Shown here: positions 37,608-48,019 of the stretch, piece after piece | Numbering within the stretch: position 1 is the stretch's first letter | How the letters are laid out: the number at the start of each line of letters is the position of its first letter | From: Antedon mediterranea | Lineage: Eukaryota > Echinodermata > Crinoidea > Comatulida > Antedonidae | Assembly: GCF_964355755.1 (NCBI RefSeq) | Contig: NC_092671.1 | Location: 33,309,304-33,373,303 of the forward strand | Direction: 5' to 3' | DNA: 64,000 bases | Notes under the pieces: model-generated | Database searches by the model: none | What the model saw: the letters and a program-made list of their open reading frames with translations, nothing else | Told to the model about the DNA's origin: nothing | Position numbers and translations under genes: made by a program

Positions 37608-37798
37608 ACTGTATTTGAATACATTAATAGTTTTAGTTCAATACATAGATCGTTAACAACACTATTTGTGTGTCATTAGACCACCCTCTAACATTTACGA
37701 CTTATCATGTTGAGTGTGTCTTATCTTATAAATTATACACTGATTTCTCTCAATATGGTTTCTATGAACCGAAGAATGTATAATGTAATAATGCGTAC

Positions 37799-37887
37799 CT
37801 TGCAGCCCTCACATGAATGGATTCCATAGTGGTAGCCAGTGGAGGTGTCTCCACATACCATGCACTTAATCAGTTCATTCAACTCAT
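37799..37887 (-). CDS. Nuclear receptor DNA-binding domain exon, first zinc finger
   Basis: The exon encodes (D)ELNELIK followed by [20 protein letters not shown] and CK, the first C4 zinc finger of a nuclear receptor. Spacing is C-x2-C-x13-C-x2-C, and the P-box (CEGCKG when joined) is that of AGGTCA-binding receptors. The acceptor is TTTCTTTTCAG|AT at 37888 and the donor is AAG|GTACGC at 37798. The exon is 89 bases, entered at phase 1 and left at phase 0. The break after CEGCK precedes GFFRR exactly as I recall for RAR, ROR and related NR1 receptors. The second finger lies about 29 kb downstream at 8589-8730. The protein should be a ligand- or constitutively regulated transcription factor in the nucleus. 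[11 protein letters not shown] is not an exact match to any subfamily I know, so only class NR1-like is assigned. Confidence 0.95.
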
Positions 37888-37889
37888 CT

Positions 37890-40600
37890 GAAAAGAAACA
37901 TGAAAAGTAACACATTATTTATTTGAATAAGCTGTATTTGCACGATTTTTTCGCAATAGGAATTTTTGTCTTTTCAGTTGGCTGTTTTTTTCATGTATAA
38001 ATTTTACATTAGAAACCTCCGAGTTGTATCAGAGGTACAGACAAGTTTTATAGGATTTAACATGGAGGTAAAGAGATAAGGTAAAGATGACTTAATAAAT
38101 AGTATGGCCACCTTCTACATTACAAAGATTAAATTTTTCCCCATGAAATATGAATATATACCTGATACCGTACCAGACTTTAAAAACTGAAAACTCATCA
38201 AAAATAGACCTTTATTGAGGTCTCAAGTTTAAATTTTACCATTAAAACACTTTCAGAATACTAGAAATTTTTGAAAACCAGACATATTAGGCCAGCCTAA
38301 TGTCCAATTGGGAGAGTTGAGTTGTATTTCAATATCTTTTAATGAATACTATGGAAGGAAAAAGGCCAATGCCATTTTATCAAAATAAATTTCATGAAAT
38401 ACATACAAGACTATGAATAGGAAAAATATATCTCACTAATGAAATAATTTCCTAAATAATAAACATGTTTATATTAATATACATAACACATCCATACTGT
38501 ATCTTATAAATTTAGCTAGCAAAATCGTGGCGTATGATTTTGACTTATAGACACTTTCAAACTAATCTTTACTTGGAAAATTAAAAATATACAAATGTGG
38601 CAAACATCTTCAATATCAGTGATCACACTTATCAGAAGCTAAGTACATGATGCATGACTATTGCTATGGCAACCATTCATCTATCTCTTATTGATGATAC
38701 AGACAGAAGAAAGTAGACATTGAGGAATTATCAAAAATAGAGCAAATCTTCCAAAAATCTCTACATTATAGCCACATTTCTTCAGTAGCTTCTCTAGGTT
38801 TTATCAACATTTATATTCACATTCCATATTAATTTTGTTTTCCTTCAATTTTAAGCACATTAAGCTATTTGTGATTATTTTCATTTAACAAAGAAATACT
38901 TCAATTTCAATACTTCAAGAAAATTCACACCTAGATGTGATTATTTGTGATTATTTTCAGTTCAGAAAGGAATACTTTTATTTTGAAAGCTAAGAATACA
39001 AATATTTTGGAATCTTAATTAATTTCTAGTATTTCAATGCATGTCAAATAAATTATTAAGTCTATTTATAAATTTCAATTGACTAATTAGAATAAAATGT
39101 TGATTGGAGGAAACCATTGCTATACATATAGAAAATTTAAATTCATTAATTAGAATACAATTTATCGATTGTTCTGTAAAATAGCAATGGTTTCCTGATT
39201 ATAAATTAGAATTGGAGGAAACCATTGCTATTAAATAAAGAACATTTATATTTTTTTAGTAATATCTTAGATGGTAAATCTACATTCTTGACATTTAAAA
39301 CAAAAATTCTATATTCGTTTAGTAAAAACCAGATGAAAAATTACTATGAACCATTGTTATTGTTCCAATGTTATATGTAAAAATAAATTCATTCACAATT
39401 CACTACTTGAATAATGATGCTTGTCTAATCAAGCTATTACAATTTTCCTAAAGATGATAAACTAAGACACCAGTTGAATCAATGTTAAAGAATTCATCAA
39501 TTATTCAGCAATTTTCAACGACGAAACTATTATGTCAACATTACTAAAATCAATTCTTTTGTGTATAAATGGTCATGAAAATATCAGACGTCTGAGTGTC
39601 TGGATCGAAACAGTCTAGTGTTATCATTTCAAAAGGTTTGCTTCGTTTAAAGTGTGAACTTATAGTGCAAACCAATTGATGGACATTTAGTATGCTTTTT
39701 ATGTTTGTAGGTTAGGTTATCATTATGGTTAATACTACTGGTTTAAGTTTTTCTTAAAGGTTTAGTTCAAATCATAAATTTGTTACTTTAATTATTATAA
39801 ATATTTGGAAAAATGCATTTAAACATAACACCACCTTACCAACAACTAAATGTATATCTGTATAATAATAATAATGTTGTATGATTTAAAATTTCTTTGC
39901 ATATATGCAGAATGTAAATAATAAAAAAAGCATGTTATATATCATTGAGTTGCATCCAAGTGGCCGGAAACCAAGCTTTAGAAAAAAATATGCCAACACA
40001 CAAAAAAATCAGCCATATTTTTTTTAATCCTTAGGCCTATGTGATCATGTTTGAAATTGCCATTAAATAAATTCAGAACAATATGTTGACATTGTTGATA
40101 AGGGTGATCTCCTACTACTTTATCATTAAAGCCTATAACTTAAAACTGTTAAAAAAATCACCTCAATTGCCTTTTAAACCCAAAGATGTTTTTAAAAAAC
40201 GAGCAATGATCACAAATAACCAATTAAATCATGGTATAATACATGAGAATAATAATCTATACAGTGGATCAATTTCTCAGAAGTGTTTTAATTCTTGTTG
40301 CTAACACTTAAAACCTGGATAATGATGTAATGTCAACAGCAAATAAAAACGCACACAATATCTGACCTACTCGCAACAGACTGCTTGATGCCGTGACTAT
40401 GACGTGAGCAACTTTCATAGGATTTCAACAGTTTACATTAAAGTAATCTATAGCTTCTAAGAATAGTATGTTGTTTAAATAGAATTTTTTCTTTAGTTTT
40501 AAAATCCAATAGACCTAAGATAATCTAAAGTAAATCACTGTAGAAATATAATATATTTCATAATGTGAATGTTTCTAGATTAATCGCAATCTCTAAGAAC
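37890..40600. other. Intron upstream of the first-finger exon: AT-rich
   Basis: No exon seen. GGAAACCATTGCTAT occurs in direct orientation at 39108-39122 and again at 39218-39232, with an inverted copy (ATAGCAATGGTTTCC) at 39181-39195, a small repeat family. Confidence 0.5.
39100..39240. repeat. Direct and inverted GGAGGAAACCATTGCTA repeats
   Basis: Two direct and one inverted copy within 130 bases, with TTAGAATA words alongside. This can form a hairpin. Confidence 0.65.
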
Positions 40601-40624
40601 CATTTTCTTGAATGTTTTAAACAT

Positions 40625-40800
40625 GCAATAGTATACAAATAATGAATGTATATGAGTATGATGGTACAAATAATTTCATTTGGTAAAAGATGAAATTCTA
40701 TTTTCAGAAGGTCCAAGTGAAAATAGAATTTCATGTTTCACAGAATGAAATTATTTATACTATTGCACAAATATAAAAACATTCAATATTTGTTTTATAT
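40625..40800. mobile_element. Palindromic MITE / long hairpin
   Basis: A perfect 16-bp stem ATGAAATTCTATTTTC (40690-40705) and its complement (40719-40734) flank a 13-base loop. A 9-base bulge on each side leads to a second perfect stem AAATAATTTCATT / AATGAAATTATTT (40668-40680, 40744-40756). Weaker pairing extends outward (CAATAGTATACAAATAATG against the ATTCAATATTTG side). It could be a small palindromic transposon or a hairpin RNA source. Confidence 0.7.
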
Positions 40801-40974
40801 AACATCTAAATAAATTCTTGTAATTGCCAATGTTCTGATCTTCTTGTTATATTTCTACGATCTATCCAGTGTCGTCTGTCAAACTTCAATGACAAGGGCA
40901 GAATCGGGGAGGTTCCACTTATGGTGCGCATTCCTTGTTTTGACAGCTAAAATGAAATTAGGAACTACTTTTGG

Positions 40975-41788
40975 TACCGTATATTTCGGTGTATAAGTCG
41001 CACTTTTGACACGCAAATTTGACCTCTAAATTAAGGGTGCGTCTTATACACCGAACATAAATGCCTCACCACACAGATTGTACATAGGCCTAGCCTAGGC
41101 CTATCGTCACCTCGTTTGCTAGGCCTGAGTAGGCTAGGCCTAGCTAAAGTAACTAACTAACGTAACGGCAACCTGCTTCTGCCTAGTTTTCAAGGCATTT
41201 TAGCATGATGTTATACTAAAAATATGATGAAAAGATTTGTTCATTATGGCGATAAAATTTAATTTGTAAACGTTTACGTACGATTGGAATAGTATTTATT
41301 TATACAGTAGTTATACGCACGATCGCCGTACCCCCAGCGCAAGCCCTTCTTGGCGGCCACATGGTGTACGGTATTCGACTAGTATATTCTCCAGGTGATT
41401 ATAGCATGGACCTAGCGTATACACTTCTTAGATACATGGATACTAATTGAATACGATTGTCCGTGAAAACGTCCGCCCTCTCGAAATGATCGAGCGAGGC
41501 TAGCACACATGTACGTGTATACACACATGGTCATGCACTCGATGTTGCGGCTGTTGAGGCTGGGCGCGGCCGAGCCTAGGTAAGAAAAAACCTAAATAAA
41601 GGACGCCGTTGCAGATATAACAAAATATATTATTACAATAATATTGATTACAATTTAAAAAAACATTGTTTTGATGAAATATAAGGTGCGTCTTATACAC
41701 CGACGATATAAAAAATACCGATATTTTACTCTCAGTTAGGGGGTGCGTCTTATACACAGGTGCGACTTATACACCGAAATATACGGTA
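40975..41788. mobile_element. 'TATAAGTCGCAC' MITE, 814 bp
   Basis: TACCGTATATTTCGGTGT and its exact inverted copy at the ends, with GCGTCTTATACACCGA and CCTAGGCTAGGCC-type internal words shared with 25386-25945. Relative to that copy it has extra central DNA (41290-41560). Confidence 0.85.
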
Positions 41789-41789
41789 C

Positions 41790-44700
41790 CTATTTTTGAC
41801 AGACTATATTCTACTTTAGTGCTTTTCCTTCCTTAGAAAATCCTGGATATTCTTCTGAATGATGGACCTCTATTCATTTTTATCATGTATACATGTCTGT
41901 ATCCTTTTTCTGTTCTAAGTTGGTCACCAGTTTCCATCACACCATGTACAGTTTGTAGCAAACTGTGGGTTTCTCTTATTATTAATGCAATTTCTGGTAC
42001 TTAATTATGTCTTGTTACACCTAGTAGTTAGTGAACTGTCCATCTCATTCACATGGTTCTTGGCTATTTTCTCAATCCCTGTCAAGTTGTAGCTGTAGTT
42101 CAGATATTTCTGGGGCATTCTCTATTTGTATTTACCTTGTTGGTTTCATGTGAGGGCGTGCCTAGTAATGCTGTGTTTCGGTTTCCTCAGTGTATGATAA
42201 GTCCCCTCTAACTCTTTCCTGGTCAATGTATATTTAAGTAAAAATAATTTAAAACATGTGTATAAAACACTGTAATGCTATTGTCCAAATCAAACTTAAA
42301 CCAGGTCTTGGTGGGGACAATTGTTCATTTGCAGTACAGACATGTGATGTTAAAAGTTATTCTTATAGTTAAACAGGTTTTATGCATTCATCATAACACT
42401 AGTAATTTACCCTACACTGAGTCAATTTGTACATCAAATATCAAGTAATATGTATATATTTCCTGAGCACTTTATATATTAAAACATAATCACATATTTT
42501 ATATATTTCACTTCAGCATACTACCAAAAATAAATCTTCCTGTATATGAAAAATTTCTCTCAAATCTTGTAATCATTCTGAAACTGTAATAGGTGTCAGT
42601 GAACCAGTAAATCTTGTCATTGATGGATATGAAAACTGAACATTATGTTTGATTTAAATTCAACACTGGTACATCATAATGTCACCATGATTAATAGTAT
42701 AAACAAACATATTCACACAGGTTGATATTGGGGATTAACAAAACACATAGGTTTATTGTACACACACAAATATAAAAGCATGTCCACACAGGCATTGTTT
42801 GGCAACTTGTGGTAGAAAGATAAAATGTGTGTACAAATTTGTAATAATTTGACACCATCCTCTTGCCAGTATGTGCCATACTTCCTGCATTTTTCTGAAT
42901 TGCACTGTATGCTAAGGTTGGTTTTCCATGTAGACCTCAAGATCTAGTGTATGTAAGGACACTGGTCATGGTGTTCACAGAAGGCATAACATTAAACAAG
43001 GCCAACAGCCATTAAGTCGCGTGCTACAATGCATAGTGATACCGGACCGACAGACAGACCGACCGTCAGACATAGTGAACTATAGAGTCGCGACTAAAAA
43101 GGCATAATTTTTGAACTTTTTCATAAAAAACGTGCGCAAATTATCCATTTCGACGTGCTCGTATGAAGTAATTTTAAGTCGAAATTGTTTAAAAGTTGGT
43201 AAAATTATTAGAAAAGGCTGCAAAAACATAAATCACGCGAAAAAAGTATGTATTTAACGCTACGTGCGCACCGCTATTTGGTTTTTGACCTACAGTATGT
43301 TAAATACGAGAAAATTGTTAAATCGCGCGTAAATCATGTTGCGCAACTCTAACGTCATTCACAATAGGAGGTGCACAATTTCACGTAAATGCCCACATGT
43401 TGACATCAAAACAGTTCAAAAAGTACAGAAAAGCAATAAAACGCATAGTGATACCAGACCGACAGAGACAGACCGACCGACCGACATAGTGAACTATAGA
43501 GTCGCGTGCACGCGACTAAAAATGTATGTGTAAACACCACTCATAAAATAGATATGATATACCATTAAAAACCAACCTATAGAATAATATTTTATATTAC
43601 ATTTTTTTTAAACCAAAAGGAAAGAAAAATTTAAATAACATCGATCCATTCAATTTGTAACAGTAGGTATGATATTAATAAAATAATAACTGCTTTTTGT
43701 GTTGAATGAAAATAATGTTTGAAATATTTAACATTGCTTGATTGACCCTTCAACAGTTGAATGGTCAATTTGAAAGATTCAATGGTTAAATGGTCAATCT
43801 TTCAACTCTTTAATATTTTCACATTTAACTCATAAACATTATCTATTTAGGCTACTAGAGATCATTCATCAAACTACTTCAGAAATTGATCAAGATCAGA
43901 ACTGGTCATCAGTATTAAAGTGTTCAGACAGGAAGCAAATCATTGATAAGATAAAAATAAACTGAATGAATTCTAATATAACATGGCCATAATTGATTGT
44001 TTTTTAGGGCTGGCTGGTTCAGCTAGCTTCAGATTTATTAAATCAATGTGAACATTAATCATGACTGGTTCTTTCATCAAGTTATAAAGCTGGACAGGAA
44101 GCATTTGATGAAAGAAAAATAGGACACTATAATGTGAATATTAAACTAGCTTAAAAGTGCACAGTATAAGAAATACAGTGGGTTGGCATGATCTGTGTGT
44201 ATTAAATCATTCATCAAATGACTTTCAACATTAATCACAGCCATTCTGTTCTGGTTCAACGCTTGGCAGGAAATGCATAAAGTGCCTAAATCAACTACCC
44301 TTAAATGTATCATATTTTTCATATAGGCCAAAAATAATTTCAAATTGTAATGTCTTTATACATGCCTCCATCCATATATATTGTGGCAAAGTGAAAAGTG
44401 AATCAGGGGTGTAGGGGCTGTAGGGTTGTGCACTCCCCATTTGGAAACTGAAATGAAATTATGAATAACAATGTGGATTACCCTACATAGGAAAGCAGTC
44501 TACTGCCTGGGAAAAACCCATTAGAAAAAACCCGCTTGGGAAATTAAACACTGCTTAGGAAAAACCTTTTATTTGATATGTGATGAATAAATGTATTCAT
44601 ATTCAATGTAATTGTGCTGTGCAGAGGTGGGCAGAAACTTACAACTTCACCTTCTTCCACCTAAATGTTAAGGCCTAATTTCAATACAGCATTAAGTAAA

Positions 44701-45130
44701 TAAACCTTGGATAATTGTTTTATTCTTTGCTCCCCCTTAATTTTGACGCCCACTTCTTCAGCTCTACATCCCTGACACCAGTTTATTTACACCGCTTCTT
44801 CACATGATATATTTTATCCTTATTATAGACAAGTAATATAGTGTTACTATGTATCATATTATGTGACACCTGTATTATATTAAAGGGTTACGTTTGCTAT
44901 GATACATATGTGACACCGTAATATAGAATTTGTCCATGATACAAATTATACAGTATCGAGAATTGGCTAATACAATATTCATAGTCATATGTTGTACATC
45001 ATTTCTCATGAAATCAACAGACACATCTATGGTAATTTCCATCAACACCATACTCATCTATTTATGATCGATAAGTTTGAATTGTCAAATACTTGTCAAA
45101 AATTTCACATAGTATGATCAGTAATATTCA
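41790..45130. other. Non-coding DNA upstream of the 45.2 kb exon
   Basis: No supported exon. It contains the GTCGCG repeat (43014-43523) and a set of imperfect modules at 43780-44320 with recurring TTCATCAA, GGACAGGAAGCA and AACATTAATCA words. Confidence 0.5.
43014..43523. mobile_element. Dispersed 'AGTCGCG' element with paired internal blocks
   Basis: AATGCATAGTGATACCGG, ACAGACAGACCGACCG and CATAGTGAACTATAGAGTCG occur near 43030-43090 and again, nearly identical, at 43440-43505. The ends are TTAAGTCGCGTG and CACGCGACTAAAA, inverted to each other. Central CGCGCAAATT-type DNA has no coding support. Confidence 0.6.
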
Positions 45131-45216
45131 TTTGAAATGTTTTTTTTTAAATACTACATCATTGTATTGTATTTTTCCATGACAATTATTTTCTCTTATC
45201 ACTTCTTTATACTCAG

Positions 45217-45363
45217 TGACCGCTTCAGTGTCCTCCCACGTGGCTCAGAGGACTCCACCATGATCAGCGCATCCCGAAACAATCCCCTATCAGCAATCTT
45301 TTTTAACACAGTATACAAAGTTCTTTGTAGTGCATTAGTACACTGCAGGACCATCAACTTTAG
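45217..45363 (+). CDS. Likely internal coding exon, unrecognised product
   Basis: A strong plus-strand acceptor (long pyrimidine-rich run ending TATACTCAG) at 45216 is followed by 147 bases open in one frame and a donor TTTAG|GTGATC. The peptide is (S)DRFSVLPRGSEDSTM, then ISASRNNPLSAIFFNTVYKV, then LCSALVHCRTINF. The block is clearly richer in G+C than its surroundings, as exons here are. It is a symmetric phase 2-2 exon, so it can be skipped without a frameshift. The minus frame over the same bases is also open (DHLKLMVLQCTNALQRTLYT...) but lacks good splice sites. The next candidate plus exon, 54513-54598, has the matching phase. A closer acceptor at 45436 would instead give a short tail FQKVHL and stop. 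I do not recognise the protein. Confidence 0.45.
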
Positions 45364-45509
45364 GTGATCAGTATACATAATATGGCACAATAAGGTTTTA
45401 GAACACATGCCTTATTTTTCTTTTCTCTTACAAACAGTTTTCAAAAAGTCCATCTATAATTGCTGGTTGTGATCATCCCAATCTAAAAAACAATTTTTAA
45501 CCACAATGC

Positions 45510-47183
45510 CAGGCCTCGAATTTGGGGATTTTAGGGGCAAGGCCATTTGGCCTCCGGTTTTCATTGATTTGAGGGGCACCAAGGCCAAATGGGAGGGCAC
45601 CAAGGCCATTTGTTTTAAATCGAAGGGGCACCAAGGCCAAAATTAAAAAATATTTTAATAACTAGGCCAAAATTTAAAAATAGCTTGTTTCCGGTTGAGC
45701 GCCCGGGTGGAATTTTTTTCAAAAAAAAAAATTATACCCGCAAACATTTTTGGGGGAATTTCCCCTATTCATCAGATTGCGTAGTAGTAGTAGGAGAGGA
45801 CTGTCTACATCTTTTTGTATTTCATTATATATAAATATTACGTGTATTTACGATCCATATAAATAATAATTATTAAGGTACGATGTTTAGCGTTCACAGT
45901 TGTTTCGTTTAGTTTCAAACAATGCGATCAAAAAAAGGCATGTGAAGCCAGGCCCAACGGGTAAAGACCCTAACAACAGCAAGCACTTAGCAGCACTAAG
46001 GCGCAGCGGACGGAGAACACAGGTTACAAAAACAATTTGTTTGTAGGCCTTAACTACAACTATTCATACACAGAGTGTTAACCACGGTAAAAATCAAGCC
46101 AATGACATTATGTTGTAGAATATAAATTATTGTTATTTTCCGAGTTTCGAATTCTGAAGCTTTTTTGTTAGTATAATCCATATTCATAAGAATTCAAAAC
46201 ACGGACGGACGGACGCCGACCCCTCTCTCTCTGTTTAGCCTTCTGCACGTGTATTGTGGACTATACCATTTCCTTGAGTTCGGTAAAAACGCGTTTGTTA
46301 ATTTAGTGTACGACGTCGTTAAACAAGATTTTTCGATGATCTGTCGGCTGGATTATTGAGGTGGGTGCGATAAAATAGAAATATAATATACTTCCAACGG
46401 TCTTCGGGTTGAGGTACCGGTTTAACTTTAGTACTAAAAGTTGACACCCCTAATTTTACACGTATAATGGAATGGACTACACCATGCAGGAACGCACATG
46501 GTATTTTCATATCAGAGGGTGCGTGTACGTCAAAAGGAATTGTTTTTCCAACGACCGATCCTTCGTACTCACACGTACGACGACGACGTCGTGTGAAATT
46601 TCTTATCAGAGGGTGCGTGTGCGTCAAATGGAATTGTTTTCCCAATGTATTGAATCGCGTGTGTTTGTTGATCGGATCGGCGGCGGGAGGATAGGCTGGC
46701 TAGGACAAGGAGTGCATGTAATTTTTTTTTCAACGAAGGCGGCTAGCTCGATTATTGAGGCGGGGGTGGTGCGACTTTAATACTTTCAGTGACCTCCGAT
46801 CGAGGAACGTTTTTAGCTTTATTATTAAAAGTGTACACCCCTGTATTTTAATGTACTATCTATACCATTATTTACCACGCACGGCGGCCGGGACGTTATT
46901 GTTTTGGTTATATAAATATGTTCGATGTTTTCTCTAAATGCGTTTAGGGAAATCCCCTTGCAACGAAGACAGGCGATAGTTTTGCGTCTCGTCCGATATT
47001 CTTGACATTATTTTCTATCTACTTCAGTGGTTTTTATTGTGGTAAAACTCGGGAAGGGCACTCACGGCCAACGCAAAAAAAAGGGCAGGCCAGTAGTGGC
47101 CGTGGGTGCTATTAATTTTCGAGGGCATTGAGGCCAACTGGGAGGGCACCGACGGCACTGGCCGCGGTAAAATTCGAGGCCTG
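45510..47183. mobile_element. Non-autonomous hAT-like element, 1,674 bp
   Basis: CAGGCCTCGAATTT at the left and its inverted form AAATTCGAGGCCTG at the right are flanked by CAATGC on both sides (45504-45509, 47184-47189). Subterminal GGGCACCAAGGCC / GGGCATTGAGGCC words repeat. The interior holds imperfect duplications (46511-46550 against 46603-46642; 46345-46440 against 46745-46840) and ORFs open on both strands with no transposase. A short coding-like stretch ending at a possible donor (about 45925-46022, ...HVKPGPTGKDPNNSKHLAAL) is unexplained. Confidence 0.75.
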
Positions 47184-47385
47184 CAATGCAATCATGGACT
47201 TAGTTTGACCCCATCTCAGAAGGTCACTGAATGGTGTAAACATTTGATTATTCTCCATGGATAATGAACATTACACACAAAAAAAACACAAATTACCAAC
47301 AAATGAGCAATTGGTTTATAATGTGAGTAAAATTTAGACTGCAACAATGCTTATGAATAAAATACCAAGAATAATGTTCTTTGAT

Positions 47386-47597
47386 GATTTCTTTTATTGG
47401 TAACATTGGTCTCAATTGATAACCTACTGCTTGTTAGAGATTTCTTTTATTGGTAACATTGGTCTCAATTGATAACCTACTGCTTGTTAGAGATTTATTT
47501 TATTGGTAACATTGGTCTCAATTGATAACCTACTGCTTGTTTGAGATTTCTTTTATTGGTAACACTGGTCTCAATTGATAACCTACTGCTTGTTATC
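47386..47597 (+). repeat. Four tandem copies of a 53-bp unit
   Basis: Unit GATTTCTTTTATTGGTAACA... to ...CTACTGCTTGTTAGA starts at 47386, 47439, 47492 and 47545, nearly identical, so the duplication is recent. Confidence 0.9.
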
Positions 47598-47629
47598 TTT
47601 AAATAGTTGGTACTATAAACCCCTCTTTT

Positions 47630-47969
47630 GGGACACTCCTATTTAGGGACACTCCTATTTAGGGACACTCCTACTTAGGGACACTCCTACTTAGGAACAC
47701 TCCTATTTAGGGACACTCCTATTTAGGGACACTCCTATTTAGGGACACTCCAATTTAGGGACACTCCAATTTAGGGACACTCCTATTTAGGGACACTCCT
47801 ATTTAGGGACACTCCTATTTAGGGACACTCCTATTTAGGGACACTCCTATTTAGGGACACTCCTATTTAGGGACACTCCTATTTAGGGACACTCCTATTT
47901 AGGGACACTCCTATTTAGGGACACTCCTATTTAGGGACACTCCTATTTAGGGACACTCCTATTTAGGGA
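47630..47969 (+). repeat. 16-bp tandem array, about 21 copies
   Basis: The unit GGGACACTCCTATTTA is repeated almost perfectly. It is an expansion of the internal module of the 'TTAATAGGGGT' family, since flanks ATAAACCCCTCTTTTGGG and AATAAGGGTTCTACTGTA are the ends of such an element (about 47612-48017). Confidence 0.9.
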
Positions 47970-48019
47970 ACACCACTATTAAAGTATCCTTCGTTTTGTA
48001 ATAAGGGTTCTACTGTATG

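Noticed and set aside
46319-46780. Overlapping ORFs of 75-108 codons on both strands
   Set aside because: Inside the hAT-like element, in duplicated internal sequence, with no transposase motif.
47630-47969. Telomere-like TTAGGG array
   Set aside because: TTAGGG occurs only as part of the 16-bp unit GGGACACTCCTATTTA; not a telomeric repeat.
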